A DNA stretch of 64,000 nt, taken from contig OY282441.1 in assembly GCA_958296105.1 (NCBI GenBank), forward strand, positions 341,800 through 405,799, written 5' to 3'. The position numbers were made by a program, and so were the translations under genes. Below, one piece after another: positions 37,985-46,450 of the stretch. Under the pieces are notes generated by a model. It saw nothing but the letters and a program-made list of their open reading frames with translations. It did not search any database and had not been told where the DNA came from. This DNA comes from an uncultured Dehalococcoidia bacterium. Its GTDB lineage: Bacteria; Chloroflexota; Dehalococcoidia; Lucifugimonadales; UBA1123. The first letter of the stretch is position 1, and each line of letters opens with the position of its first letter.

Positions 37985-39739
37985 ATGGCAATTGAAGCTA
38001 GGAATCGTTCCTTGCCTGAATGGTTTACTCGAGTTCAAACAGGGCAGTTGGTATTGCCACGATTCCAGCGTTACGAAACTTGGGAATATCACGAAGTGGT
38101 TACACTTCTTGATTCTGTGTTGAGGGGGCGACCAGTTGGCGCTGCGTTGATACTCCAAATCGGTAATAAAGAGCCGTTTAAGAGTCGTCCGATGGCGGGT
38201 GTACCTACTCCGACCGAGCGCACAACTGAGCACTTGTTGGATGGACAACAGCGACTAACAGCACTCTGGAAGGCACTCAACGACCATTACGAAGATCGAA
38301 CCTACTTCGTTTTGCTAAACCCCCAAGACGGAGATGAGTCTCTAGTAACCAGCATAAAACGATGGATGAGCGGTGGCAGACGTCGCCCTCTTTGGGCTGA
38401 TCAACCTAAAGAGCAACTGAAACGCGGCTTTGTGCCTATGCGGTTGCTAAACCCTGAAGTAAGGTTTGACGAAATCGGCGAATGGTGTGATGAGGCGACC
38501 GATTCCGGAAAAGATAGCCGAATCAGGGAACGGCAGGTACAGGTAATGGGGCAGGTAATGGCGTTCCAAAATGTCGTGCGGGACGCGAAACTTCCTTTCT
38601 TGAGTTTGCCAGTTGAAACACCTGCGGATGTAGCAATTGATGTGTTCATCAAGCTGAACACTACTTCAGTGAAACTCTCCAAATTCGACATAATAGTCGC
38701 TCAATTCGAGGGTGCGATTGGTGAATCACTTCACGGCCTCATAGAATCGCTACGCGTAGCTGTGCCAGCCGCAGAACGATACGTTGATGTCTCGGACTTA
38801 GTTCTACAAGTCGCTGCGCTGCGTGAGAATCGGTCTCCAACTGAGTCTTCATTCATGCGCTTGGATATGCAAAGACTTTACGATGAATGGAAGACGATCA
38901 GAGAAGGCATCTCTGGAGCAATTGATTTTCTGACCGGTGAGCACATATTTGACCAAGCTCGCTTGCCTACGGTAACCGTTGTGCCGGTGCTCGCCTCGAT
39001 CTGGAGTCAGATGCCTCAAGAACTTGACGCTCATGGTCAAGCACGCACATTGTTGCGTCAGTATCTATGGCGTTCATTCTTCACTGACCGATATGAACAA
39101 TCAGCTAACACACGAGCACTCCAAGATCATCGTGGTTTAAAGTCTCGAATCGTTGATGGAGAATCAACCGCTCCAATCCCGATTCTTGATGAGACCCAGT
39201 TCCCGATCGCAGGAGTTGATGAATTAGTCGATGCTCCTTGGCCACAGCTGCGTCGTATCCTCGCTCGCGGAATACTGTCTGTTTCCCTCCGAGGCGGTGC
39301 CTTGGATCTCGCTGATGACACGCCAGCTAGCACAGAGTCATTACCCGGACGTGAATACCATCATCTGTTCCCGGCTGCGTTGCTCAGGAACGAAGCTGGT
39401 CTGGAAGCACGCGATATCAACCTGGCATTGAATTGTGCTTTGTTGACAGGGAAAACCAACCGAAATATCTCGGCGAAGGAACCCATCGCGTATCTGCGGG
39501 AGCGAGTGGAAAATGCCACATTAGGCGTGAATCAAATCCAACATCGCCTTAATTCGCACACAATCCCATTCAATGAACTCAATGTCGGTGGATATTCCGA
39601 CATTATGGACGCAGGAGAAAGAACCACAAGAATCAAAGAGGATTATGACCGCTTTATTTCCTCGCGTGCCAAAGCGGTTCACGAAGCCGCCGTGAAATTG
39701 TGCGCGGGTGAAGAATGGACGGGATTGAGTGACCAGTAG
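37985..39739 (+). CDS. DUF262 and HNH endonuclease domain protein (GmrSD-like)
   Basis: A 584-residue protein. The N-terminal DUF262 domain has VLPRFQRYETWEY near residue 22 and LLDGQQRLTALWKAL near 77, the ParB-like NTP-binding motif of GmrS. The C-terminal part has GREYHHLFPAALL near 455 and LLTGKTNRNIS near 490, an HNH-type nuclease centre like DUF1524/GmrD. Single-chain fusions of this kind belong to type IV restriction and phosphorothioate-linked defence enzymes that attack modified phage DNA. GAGGAG precedes the ATG. The base composition is clearly more AT-rich than the neighbours, which indicates transfer. It is bracketed by duplicated host sequence. Confidence 0.88.
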   Translation: MAIEARNRSLPEWFTRVQTGQLVLPRFQRYETWEYHEVVTLLDSVLRGRPVGAALILQIGNKEPFKSRPMAGVPTPTERTTEHLLDGQQRLTALWKALNDHYEDRTYFVLLNPQDGDESLVTSIKRWMSGGRRRPLWADQPKEQLKRGFVPMRLLNPEVRFDEIGEWCDEATDSGKDSRIRERQVQVMGQVMAFQNVVRDAKLPFLSLPVETPADVAIDVFIKLNTTSVKLSKFDIIVAQFEGAIGESLHGLIESLRVAVPAAERYVDVSDLVLQVAALRENRSPTESSFMRLDMQRLYDEWKTIREGISGAIDFLTGEHIFDQARLPTVTVVPVLASIWSQMPQELDAHGQARTLLRQYLWRSFFTDRYEQSANTRALQDHRGLKSRIVDGESTAPIPILDETQFPIAGVDELVDAPWPQLRRILARGILSVSLRGGALDLADDTPASTESLPGREYHHLFPAALLRNEAGLEARDINLALNCALLTGKTNRNISAKEPIAYLRERVENATLGVNQIQHRLNSHTIPFNELNVGGYSDIMDAGERTTRIKEDYDRFISSRAKAVHEAAVKLCAGEEWTGLSDQ

Positions 39740-39780
39740 AATTACTCGCATTGCAACAAAGGCCACGATAGTCTCTTAAG

Positions 39781-39838
39781 TCTGGCCCGGGCCGGATTCG
39801 CCCGTGTGGGATTGTAGCCCCTGACTCCAGCAGTCCAC
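39781..39838 (+). pseudogene. remnant of the second DUF262 gene's 3' end
   Basis: These 58 bp match 41721-41778 (last 14 codons, stop and downstream bases of the second DUF262 gene) with two differences. No other part of that gene precedes it. It abuts copy B of the NHL 3' end directly, giving a junction of two gene tails. Confidence 0.88.
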
Positions 39839-39889
39839 TACGTGGTGGAAACCAACCGCCACCGCTTCCAGGTGTACGGGAAGGGGTAG
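39838..39889 (+). pseudogene. NHL 3'-end direct repeat, copy B (gene remnant)
   Basis: This encodes YVVETNRHRFQVYGKG and a stop, in frame with the NHL terminus but without the rest of the gene. It lies 70 bp upstream of the second DUF262 gene and marks where the chromosomal NHL end originally met that gene, or where a copy was carried in. Confidence 0.88.
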
Positions 39890-39958
39890 AGGGCATGAGA
39901 GATCTTTATCCATGATTCCTGCGCAGTCCGGAATCCAGACTAGGGGAGATGAGACAGC

Positions 39959-41764
39959 ATGAGAACAGACATACTAAATCCTGGCCAGATATTCCAGAAT
40001 CCAATTCGCTACACGATTCCTGCCTTCCAGCGTCGGTACGTCTGGACACAGGATGACCAGTGGGAACCGCTCTGGGACGACGTCCGCAATACGGCAGAGA
40101 TCTCTCTGGAAGAGATAAAACGATCAGGCGATAACCCAGTTCATGCCGCCAATACCACTAATCCCCACTTCCTCGGCGCCATTGTTATCCAGCAGAGGAA
40201 TGTGCCAGTAACAGACATCCCGCAGTGGGAAGTGATTGACGGTCAGCAGAGAATGACCACTATCCAGCTCCTGATCGATGCAGTCCAGTATGTCTTCGAG
40301 GAGCATGAAGGGGCCGATTTGAAGCGTGAATCCGGACGCCTATCGGGGCTCGTGACGAATCCTGAATACTTTATTGGCACTGACGAAAATGAAGTCTTCA
40401 AGCTGTGGCCGACGACAGACGACAGGGAAGCGTTCAGACATGCCATGGACAACGGCTTGGCTACTGATGACTTCGAAGACAAGAAAATTGTCCAAGCACA
40501 TGAATTCTTCCAGCTGCAAGTTAAAGAGTGGCTCGGCAGCGACCCCGATTCTGTGCAGTACCGCGCGCAGGCACTCGAAGCCACAGTGTCCAGGATGCTT
40601 CAGATGGTGGTTATAGATCTGACACCGACAGATGATCCACACATCATTTTCGAAACCCTGAACGCGCGTGGCACCCCTCTAGAGGAATCCGATCTTATCA
40701 AGAATTACGCAATATTCAGGTCCGGTCAGGCAGATATTTGGGGAGACCTGTCCGATGGCTGGTGGCAAGAAGGAGTCAGGCAAGGACGTCTACCTAGACC
40801 ACGCATAGACGTATTGTTCAACTACTGGTTGGTAATGCGTACTGCGCGCGAAGTCTCTGCCGGCAGGGTTTTTAGAGAGTTCAGACGCCACGCTGACAGC
40901 CTGCCAATCGAAAACGTCATGTCGGAAGTCAAGCGTGATCTGGGAAACTATCGTCGTTTCCTTGAGACGGGGCCTCGAACGCGAGATGAGGAAATGTTCC
41001 TTTACCGCGTTATTCAGGTGATGGGGCTAGGAGCTATCACTCCGGCGCTGTTGGCACTCCTGACATTGCCAGACGAAACGCGAAACAGGGCGCTGCAAGC
41101 GCTGGAAAGTTTCCTAGTCAGGAGAATGATATGCCGAGCAAGTACTAGAAGTTACCCTGGGCTGACTTCCGTCCTTGTTGGCGAGTTGCGGAAGAACAGA
41201 CTTGATGATGCAGATAGCATCATCACCGGTTTCCTGAAGAGGCAGACAGCCGAGTCCACAGTATGGACGGATGATGCGGCCCTCGCTCATACACTGGAAA
41301 CCTCGCCGCTCTATCGTATATTGACGAGGGGCAGGCTCCGGATCGTCCTCGAAGGGATCGAAGAAAAGCTCCGCAGATCGTCAATGGCAGAGCAGACCGA
41401 CGTTCCTAGGCGTCTAACCATAGAACACGTAATGCCGCAGAGTTGGGAAGCACATTGGCCCCTTCCCGAAGATGTCGACAGACCGGAGGGAGCTAACAAC
41501 CGCAATCGGCTTGTCCACACGATAGGCAACTTGACCCTAATCGACGGACGACTCAATTCAACGATGAAGAACGCGCCCTGGCAGGACAAGCGAGAAACGC
41601 TCGACAGCCACAGCGTCTTGCTTCTCAACAGCACACTGCTGAACGAATCGCGCGATGAAGACTGGGACGAAGACTTCATCCAAGCCCGCAGCAGGCGCAT
41701 GGCAAAGCTGGTTGCCGAAATCTGGCCCGGGCCGGATTCGCCCGTGTGGGATCGTAGCCCCTGA
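39959..41764 (+). CDS. DUF262/DUF1524 protein (GmrSD-like)
   Basis: A 601-residue fused DUF262-DUF1524 protein. The first domain has TIPAFQRRYVWTQDDQW near residue 19, VIDGQQRMTTIQLL near 90 and FETLNARGTPLEESDLIKN near 230. The C-terminal nuclease domain has TIEHVMPQSWEAHW near 485 and HTIGNLTLIDGRLN near 520, the DUF1524 His/Asn centre. Relatives act in type IV restriction and related phage defence. It shares little sequence with the upstream DUF262 protein beyond the motifs, so they are not recent duplicates of each other. Its GC is below the window average. Its last 14 codons recur at 39781-39838. Confidence 0.9.
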   Translation: MRTDILNPGQIFQNPIRYTIPAFQRRYVWTQDDQWEPLWDDVRNTAEISLEEIKRSGDNPVHAANTTNPHFLGAIVIQQRNVPVTDIPQWEVIDGQQRMTTIQLLIDAVQYVFEEHEGADLKRESGRLSGLVTNPEYFIGTDENEVFKLWPTTDDREAFRHAMDNGLATDDFEDKKIVQAHEFFQLQVKEWLGSDPDSVQYRAQALEATVSRMLQMVVIDLTPTDDPHIIFETLNARGTPLEESDLIKNYAIFRSGQADIWGDLSDGWWQEGVRQGRLPRPRIDVLFNYWLVMRTAREVSAGRVFREFRRHADSLPIENVMSEVKRDLGNYRRFLETGPRTRDEEMFLYRVIQVMGLGAITPALLALLTLPDETRNRALQALESFLVRRMICRASTRSYPGLTSVLVGELRKNRLDDADSIITGFLKRQTAESTVWTDDAALAHTLETSPLYRILTRGRLRIVLEGIEEKLRRSSMAEQTDVPRRLTIEHVMPQSWEAHWPLPEDVDRPEGANNRNRLVHTIGNLTLIDGRLNSTMKNAPWQDKRETLDSHSVLLLNSTLLNESRDEDWDEDFIQARSRRMAKLVAEIWPGPDSPVWDRSP

Positions 41765-41827
41765 CTCCAGCAGCCCACAGAGTGCATGATGACAGGCGAG
41801 ATCAATACTTGAACGGTTCGATGGATA

Positions 41828-42382
41828 GTGACCTTTTTTCATTCGGATGGCAGAGCCAATACCGAGGCGGACTTCCCGTCTGTGTCGCTCTGGCACCCGG
41901 GTAGAAAGACCGCTAGGGATGAAGCCGCCCGAGTGCTGATCGAGCTGCGGGATGAACGCCGTGATGAGCGCGACTGGATTGCGACCGGACACCCCGATCC
42001 GTTCGAGGTCGGCGCCGGTCGTCACCCCGGCGGGCAGTGGATTCTCAGGTACAGTGACCTGTCTGTTGGCGCCGGCTGTCGGAAATCAGAGAGCGATTGC
42101 CAAGATGAAGTCCCCACACCATCTGTGGATAAGACGCTCACGCGAACGAAGTCAGCGGCCGGCGCGTGGAAGGGAATCATAGACGCGGGAAAGCTGAAAC
42201 AGACACTCTGCGAAATACCTACCCCGCCGGCTGTATCAACTCAACGTAGTTCCCCTCCGGGTCCTGCACGTAGCATATGCCGCGCCTGCCCTCCGGCGTC
42301 TCGTGGAAGATCGGATCCGTCACGAACCTTATCCCCTCGGACTTCAGCTTCTCCGCCAGCGCGCTCAGGTCGGTCACGTTGA
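41828..42382 (+). CDS. uncertain ORF, possible antitoxin fragment
   Basis: A 184-codon ORF whose last 55 codons lie antisense to the VOC gene and are probably not coding. The part before that has TARDEAARVLIELRDERRDERDW near residue 28, and LTRTKSAAGAWKGIIDAGKL near 103. The latter recalls the C-terminal tail of some small VapB/Phd-type antitoxins, but the usual ending is missing. It could be a decayed antitoxin next to the defence island or a chance ORF. The rest of 41765-42218 shows nothing else. Confidence 0.25.
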   Translation: MTFFHSDGRANTEADFPSVSLWHPGRKTARDEAARVLIELRDERRDERDWIATGHPDPFEVGAGRHPGGQWILRYSDLSVGAGCRKSESDCQDEVPTPSVDKTLTRTKSAAGAWKGIIDAGKLKQTLCEIPTPPAVSTQRSSPPGPARSICRACPPASRGRSDPSRTLSPRTSASPPARSGRSR

Positions 42383-42659
42383 AGCAGATGTGCGCCGCCC
42401 CGAGCTGGTGCCTGTCCAGATGCCCCTCCGGACTCGGCGGGTCTATGAAGTGGACCAGCTCCAGCACATGCTCGCCCCCCGGCTTGCCCACGAAAACCAG
42501 CGTCCGCCGCGCGCCGGGAATTCCCGTGTGATCGCCCTCCGGCGGCGCCACGCTGTCCACCTCGCGCATCACCGACAGCCCCAGCGTATCCCGATAGAAC
42601 GCCACCACCCCCTCGATGTCTCTGACCACGAACCCCGAGTGATTGAATCCCGTTATCAT
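42219..42659 (-). CDS. VOC family protein (glyoxalase-like)
   Basis: A 146-residue vicinal-oxygen-chelate protein made of two beta-alpha-beta-beta-beta modules. Likely metal ligands are His in FNHSGFVV (residue 7), Glu in VLELVHF near 66, His in GAAHICF near 89 and Glu in NYVELIQ near 140. The order H-E-H-E suits glyoxalase I or methylmalonyl-CoA epimerase-like lyases and isomerases. The exact reaction is not readable. It is a single gene on the minus strand at the edge of the defence island. Confidence 0.88.
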   Translation of the reverse strand: MITGFNHSGFVVRDIEGVVAFYRDTLGLSVMREVDSVAPPEGDHTGIPGARRTLVFVGKPGGEHVLELVHFIDPPSPEGHLDRHQLGAAHICFNVTDLSALAEKLKSEGIRFVTDPIFHETPEGRRGICYVQDPEGNYVELIQPAG

Positions 42660-42933
42660 CTCATCCCTCCCTTTCGATTTCGATGCCAGTGTATTCCAAA
42701 GCTCCCTCCACTACAAACACGCCGCCAACCCAGAAGCCGATATGAGTTCCGGACTCCGACCGTGAGGACCCAATCCCCCGTCACGCCGCGCCGCCGAGTG
42801 TGACACGTCCGCCCACAAGACCGATGCAAGCCCTCTCTGTCTATCGACCGCCAGCCACTGGTCACAGCCACTAGCCACCAGCCGCCAGCACAGTGTATCC
42901 TTTCCACAGACACTTGAGGACAGGAAACACGCA

Positions 42934-43200
42934 TTGCTCGCCAGACTCCAATCTTCGAGAATCCTGAAGCTGCTGGACACTTGGATCACCTGGTCCGTAG
43001 TCGGATTGGCTATCGGCTTCGGGCTGGGCGTCAACTCCGTTTCGGTGTGGCTGCTGACCATCGGACTCGGAGTGTTCGTCGTCTACCTCTCGCTGCACGG
43101 CCCCGCCAAGCGAGAGACGGAGGGCGGCCTCTTTGCATCCGGCTGCGCGTTCGTAATCGCGTGGCTGGTCGGCTTCGTCATCAGGGGGCTGGCGCTGTGA
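42934..43200 (+). CDS. small membrane protein
   Basis: An 88-residue protein starting at TTG, with AGGA 8 nt upstream. Three hydrophobic segments are visible (about 16-34, 36-55 and 68-87), joined by HGPAKRETEGG. It lies 40 bp upstream of the LutA-like gene and on the same strand, so it may be expressed with the lactate-utilisation operon. I recognise no family. Confidence 0.6.
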   Translation: MLARLQSSRILKLLDTWITWSVVGLAIGFGLGVNSVSVWLLTIGLGVFVVYLSLHGPAKRETEGGLFASGCAFVIAWLVGFVIRGLAL

Positions 43201-43240
43201 CACCCTCGAACCCTGATCCGCGCCGCCATCCGGTGAACCC

Positions 43241-44011
43241 ATGAGCGCGCCCCCAGACAGACGAAGAGTTCAGCTGTTCGTCACCTGCGTGGTCGATCAG
43301 CTCTTTCCCGATGTCGGCGAGTCCGTCGTGAAAGTCCTCAGCGCGCTCGGCGCGGACGTCGAGTTCGACACCGATCAGACGTGCTGCGCCCAGCCCGCCT
43401 TCAACTCCGGCTTCTGGGACGATGCCCGCCCCGTTGCAAGGCGACTGCTCGGCCAGCTGGATCCTTCCAAGCCCGTCATCGTCCCGTCGGGATCGTGCGC
43501 CGCGATGATCAGGAACTACTACCGCGAGCTGTTCGCGGACGATCCAGTCAACCTGTCCAGAGTGAACAGGCTGCGCCCGCATATATACGAATTCACCGAG
43601 TACCTCCACGAATTCTTCGACCTCGATATGATCTCACGCCTGCTTTCAGACAGCCCCTCGAAAGACGGTGTCGCCTTCCATGAGGCTTGCCACACCAAGC
43701 GCGAGCTGGGCGTCGACGCTCAGCCCAAGGCGCTGATCGACATGATGCCCGGTGTCCGCCGCGTGAACCTGCCGCAGGCGGAGGTCTGCTGTGGATTTGG
43801 CGGAACGTTCTCCATCAAGTACCCCGACATCTCCGGCGCGATGCTCAGCGACAAGCTCGACTGCATCGAAGCCAGCGGCGCGAACGTGGTCGCCGCCTGC
43901 GATTCCAGTTGCCTCATGCACATTCACGGCGGACTCAGACGGCGCGGAAGCGCTGTCAGGACGAAACACGTCGCCGAGCTGCTGGCCGAAAGACTGAAGC
44001 AGCCAGCATAG
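43241..44011 (+). CDS. lutA: LutA-like (Fe-S)-binding oxidoreductase subunit
   Basis: A 256-residue protein with two CCG-type cysteine clusters, as in LutA/YkgE: DQTCCAQPAFNSGF near residue 45 with PSGSCA near 83, and EACHTKRELG near 148, EVCCGFGGTFS near 182 and CDSSCLMH near 220. These ligate iron-sulfur or heterodisulfide-type centres. Together with LutB and LutC downstream it forms the L-lactate (or glycolate-like) dehydrogenase that feeds electrons to the respiratory chain. LutB starts 98 bp later. Confidence 0.9.
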   Translation: MSAPPDRRRVQLFVTCVVDQLFPDVGESVVKVLSALGADVEFDTDQTCCAQPAFNSGFWDDARPVARRLLGQLDPSKPVIVPSGSCAAMIRNYYRELFADDPVNLSRVNRLRPHIYEFTEYLHEFFDLDMISRLLSDSPSKDGVAFHEACHTKRELGVDAQPKALIDMMPGVRRVNLPQAEVCCGFGGTFSIKYPDISGAMLSDKLDCIEASGANVVAACDSSCLMHIHGGLRRRGSAVRTKHVAELLAERLKQPA

Positions 44012-44109
44012 ATTCGCCAGACGTTCCGTCAAAGCCGAGCCGCCCACTCCGTCCACATATGCCAATTCTATGTCAAAATCCACTCAGCAGTTGAAGGTGG
44101 TGTAACACG

Positions 44110-45558
44110 TTGCAGCCGCGCACGACACAGTTCAGGCAAAACTCCGCGTCCGCGCTCGCGGACGAGAGAATCCAGCGCAACTTGGCAGGCCTATACTCGG
44201 GCTTTCACAGCGCGAGAATCGACGCATCCTCCGCCACGGCGGACTGGGAGAGCCTCCGCGCTCGCGGACACGAGATCAAGTCCCACGTAATCGAGAACCT
44301 CGACTACTACCTGAACACACTCGCCGACAGCGTCGAGCGCGCAGGCGGGCATGTCTTCTTCGCCAAAGACGCCGAAGACGCCTCCAGCTACGTAGTCGAA
44401 GTCGCGTCCAAACGCGGCATAGACCTCGTGATCAAGAGCAAGTCCATGCTGTCCGAGGAGATGGGACTCAACGAGCGCCTCGAAGCCGAGGGCATGGAGC
44501 CGGTGGAGACCGATCTGGGCGAGTACATCATCCAGCTTGCGGGAGACACGCCGTTCCACATCATCGCGCCAGCCATACACAAGTCGCGCGAAGAGGTCTC
44601 CGATCTGTTCACCGAGCGGCTGGGCGCGCCGCGCTACGAGGACATAGAAGACCTCACCAAGGAAGCCAGAAGGCAGCTCAGGCAGAAGTTCCTAGCCGCC
44701 GGCATGGGCATATCCGGCGCAAACTTCTTGGTCGCCGAAACGGGAACCGTCGCGCTCGTCACCAACGAAGGCAACGGGCGCATGGTGACGTCCATGCCCA
44801 AAGTCCACATCGCCATCGCGGGCATGGAGAAGGTCGTGCCATCCATAGAAGACCTCGCCATGTTCCTGCGCCTGCTGATACGCTCCGCCACCGGCCAGAT
44901 GCTGTCCAGTTACGTCACCGCCGTCACGGGCCCCCGCCTGCACGACGAGGAGGACGGCCCAGAGGAGTTCCACCTCGTCATAGTGGACAACGGCAGATCT
45001 CGCATCCTCGCTGACGAGCATCTGAGAGAATCGCTCCTGTGCCTGCGCTGCGGCGCCTGCATGAACGCCTGCCCCGTGTACCGCAAAGTTGGCGGACACG
45101 CATACGGATGGGTCTATCCGGGCCCGATTGGGGCGATAGTCTCCCCGATGCTCACAGGCCTTTCGGACGGCAAAGACCTTCCATACGCATCTACTCTGTG
45201 CGGCGCGTGCAAAGAAGCCTGCCCTGTGAAGATAGACATGCCCAGAATGCTGCTCTACCTGCGCAAGGAGCTGACTCAGGGCGACTCATACCCCGAACAC
45301 CGCTCGGCAGACGCCGCCGAGCGTCTTGCTGTGAAGGGCTGGCGAGCGTCCGCGTCTTCGGACGCCGCCATGAGAGCCACGAACCTCGCCGCTCGTCTTG
45401 GGCAGGCGCTCCTCTCGAGGGGAGGGGAGATTTCCAAGATGCCCGGGCCGCTATCGGGCTGGACAGACCACCGCGAGTTTCCACGCGCGCAGAAGCCGTT
45501 CAGATCGCGCTGGCCGCTCGGCGATGACGCGGCGCGGCGACCGAGAGACGAACGATGA
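44110..45558 (+). CDS. lutB: LutB-like lactate utilisation iron-sulfur protein
   Basis: A 482-residue LutB-type protein. The N-terminal LUD domain runs through GISGANFLVAETGTVALVTNEGN near residue 200. Two 4Fe-4S clusters follow: LRCGACMNACPVYR near 315 and LCGACKEACPVKIDMPR near 365. I use the TTG at 44110, with AAGGTGGTG upstream. The stop codon overlaps the lutC start as ATGA. The protein passes electrons from lactate oxidation to the membrane quinone pool, in complex with LutA and LutC. Confidence 0.92.
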   Translation: MQPRTTQFRQNSASALADERIQRNLAGLYSGFHSARIDASSATADWESLRARGHEIKSHVIENLDYYLNTLADSVERAGGHVFFAKDAEDASSYVVEVASKRGIDLVIKSKSMLSEEMGLNERLEAEGMEPVETDLGEYIIQLAGDTPFHIIAPAIHKSREEVSDLFTERLGAPRYEDIEDLTKEARRQLRQKFLAAGMGISGANFLVAETGTVALVTNEGNGRMVTSMPKVHIAIAGMEKVVPSIEDLAMFLRLLIRSATGQMLSSYVTAVTGPRLHDEEDGPEEFHLVIVDNGRSRILADEHLRESLLCLRCGACMNACPVYRKVGGHAYGWVYPGPIGAIVSPMLTGLSDGKDLPYASTLCGACKEACPVKIDMPRMLLYLRKELTQGDSYPEHRSADAAERLAVKGWRASASSDAAMRATNLAARLGQALLSRGGEISKMPGPLSGWTDHREFPRAQKPFRSRWPLGDDAARRPRDER

Positions 45559-46301
45559 GCCAGCGCGACGCCTTTCTGTCCAGAATCAGCGGCGCGCTCG
45601 GACGCGACCGCCCCCCGCAGCTCCCGCCGTCCGCTCCTCCTTACTCGGTCGGCCCCCCCGACGAGATCGCCGAGCGCGCCGCGCTCGTCACGGACATGAT
45701 GAAGCGAAATGCCGACAACCTGTTCGCAACGCTCGCCCACGTTGCCGAGTCCGCCGGATGGAACGTGGCTCGTGTTCCAGACCCCCGCGCCGCCGGCAAG
45801 CGCATCTTGGAGATTGCCAAAGACCTCGAAGCCAGATTGGGCGTGTTCTCCCCACATCCGATCGTGCGGGCCGCGCTCCGCGCCGACCCCTTCGCGGGAT
45901 CGGGAATCGAGCTGCTGCCCGTCGCGCTCGGACTGGACGAGTCCGAATCCCCCCAGCGGGGCAGGGAGCGGCTGAGGGCAGCCATGGCAGTCGCAGATCT
46001 GGGCATAACCGGAGTCGATTACGCCATCGCCGAGACCGGCACCTGCGTCATCATCCCAAAGGCGGGAGTCAGCAGGCTGGTATCGCTTCTGCCGCCCGTC
46101 CATGTCGCCCTCGTCGAAAGAGGCCAGACACTGCCCAGCCTTGACGAGCTTTTCACGCTCAGACGAAACGACTTCATGCAGGGCGAGACGCGCAGCTATA
46201 TGAACCTCATCACCGGCCCCAGCCGCACCGCCGATATAGAGTACACCATCGTAACCGGCGTCCACGGCCCGGGCGAAGTCCACATGATTCTGGTGGGGTA
46301 G
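45555..46301 (+). CDS. lutC: LutC-like lactate utilisation protein
   Basis: A 248-residue LUD-domain protein that completes the LutABC set. The C-terminal part has DLGITGVDYAIAETGTCVI near residue 148, SRLVSLLPPVHVALV near 175 and GPSRTADIEYTIVTGVHGPG near 217. The start overlaps the lutB stop by 4 bp, so the two are translationally coupled. A convergent glycerate kinase gene follows after 149 bp, in keeping with hydroxy-acid metabolism in this region. Confidence 0.92.
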   Translation: MSQRDAFLSRISGALGRDRPPQLPPSAPPYSVGPPDEIAERAALVTDMMKRNADNLFATLAHVAESAGWNVARVPDPRAAGKRILEIAKDLEARLGVFSPHPIVRAALRADPFAGSGIELLPVALGLDESESPQRGRERLRAAMAVADLGITGVDYAIAETGTCVIIPKAGVSRLVSLLPPVHVALVERGQTLPSLDELFTLRRNDFMQGETRSYMNLITGPSRTADIEYTIVTGVHGPGEVHMILVG

Positions 46302-46450
46302 GCTCTTCCATTCCGTCGTTCCGAGCGGTCTCTTGGATACGCTGGATCCCAAGCCGGCGAAGCGATCACTCGCAGGGTTCGAACACGTCATCCTGTTCAT
46401 CCCCATTCGCACAGCCCATCGCAGGGTAGGGAAGTGGCCATCCTGTCCGA

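Noticed and set aside
41558..42025. 155-codon minus-strand ORF across the end of the second DUF262 gene
   Set aside because: Shadow of the DUF1524 coding region; no ribosome-binding site or recognisable sequence.
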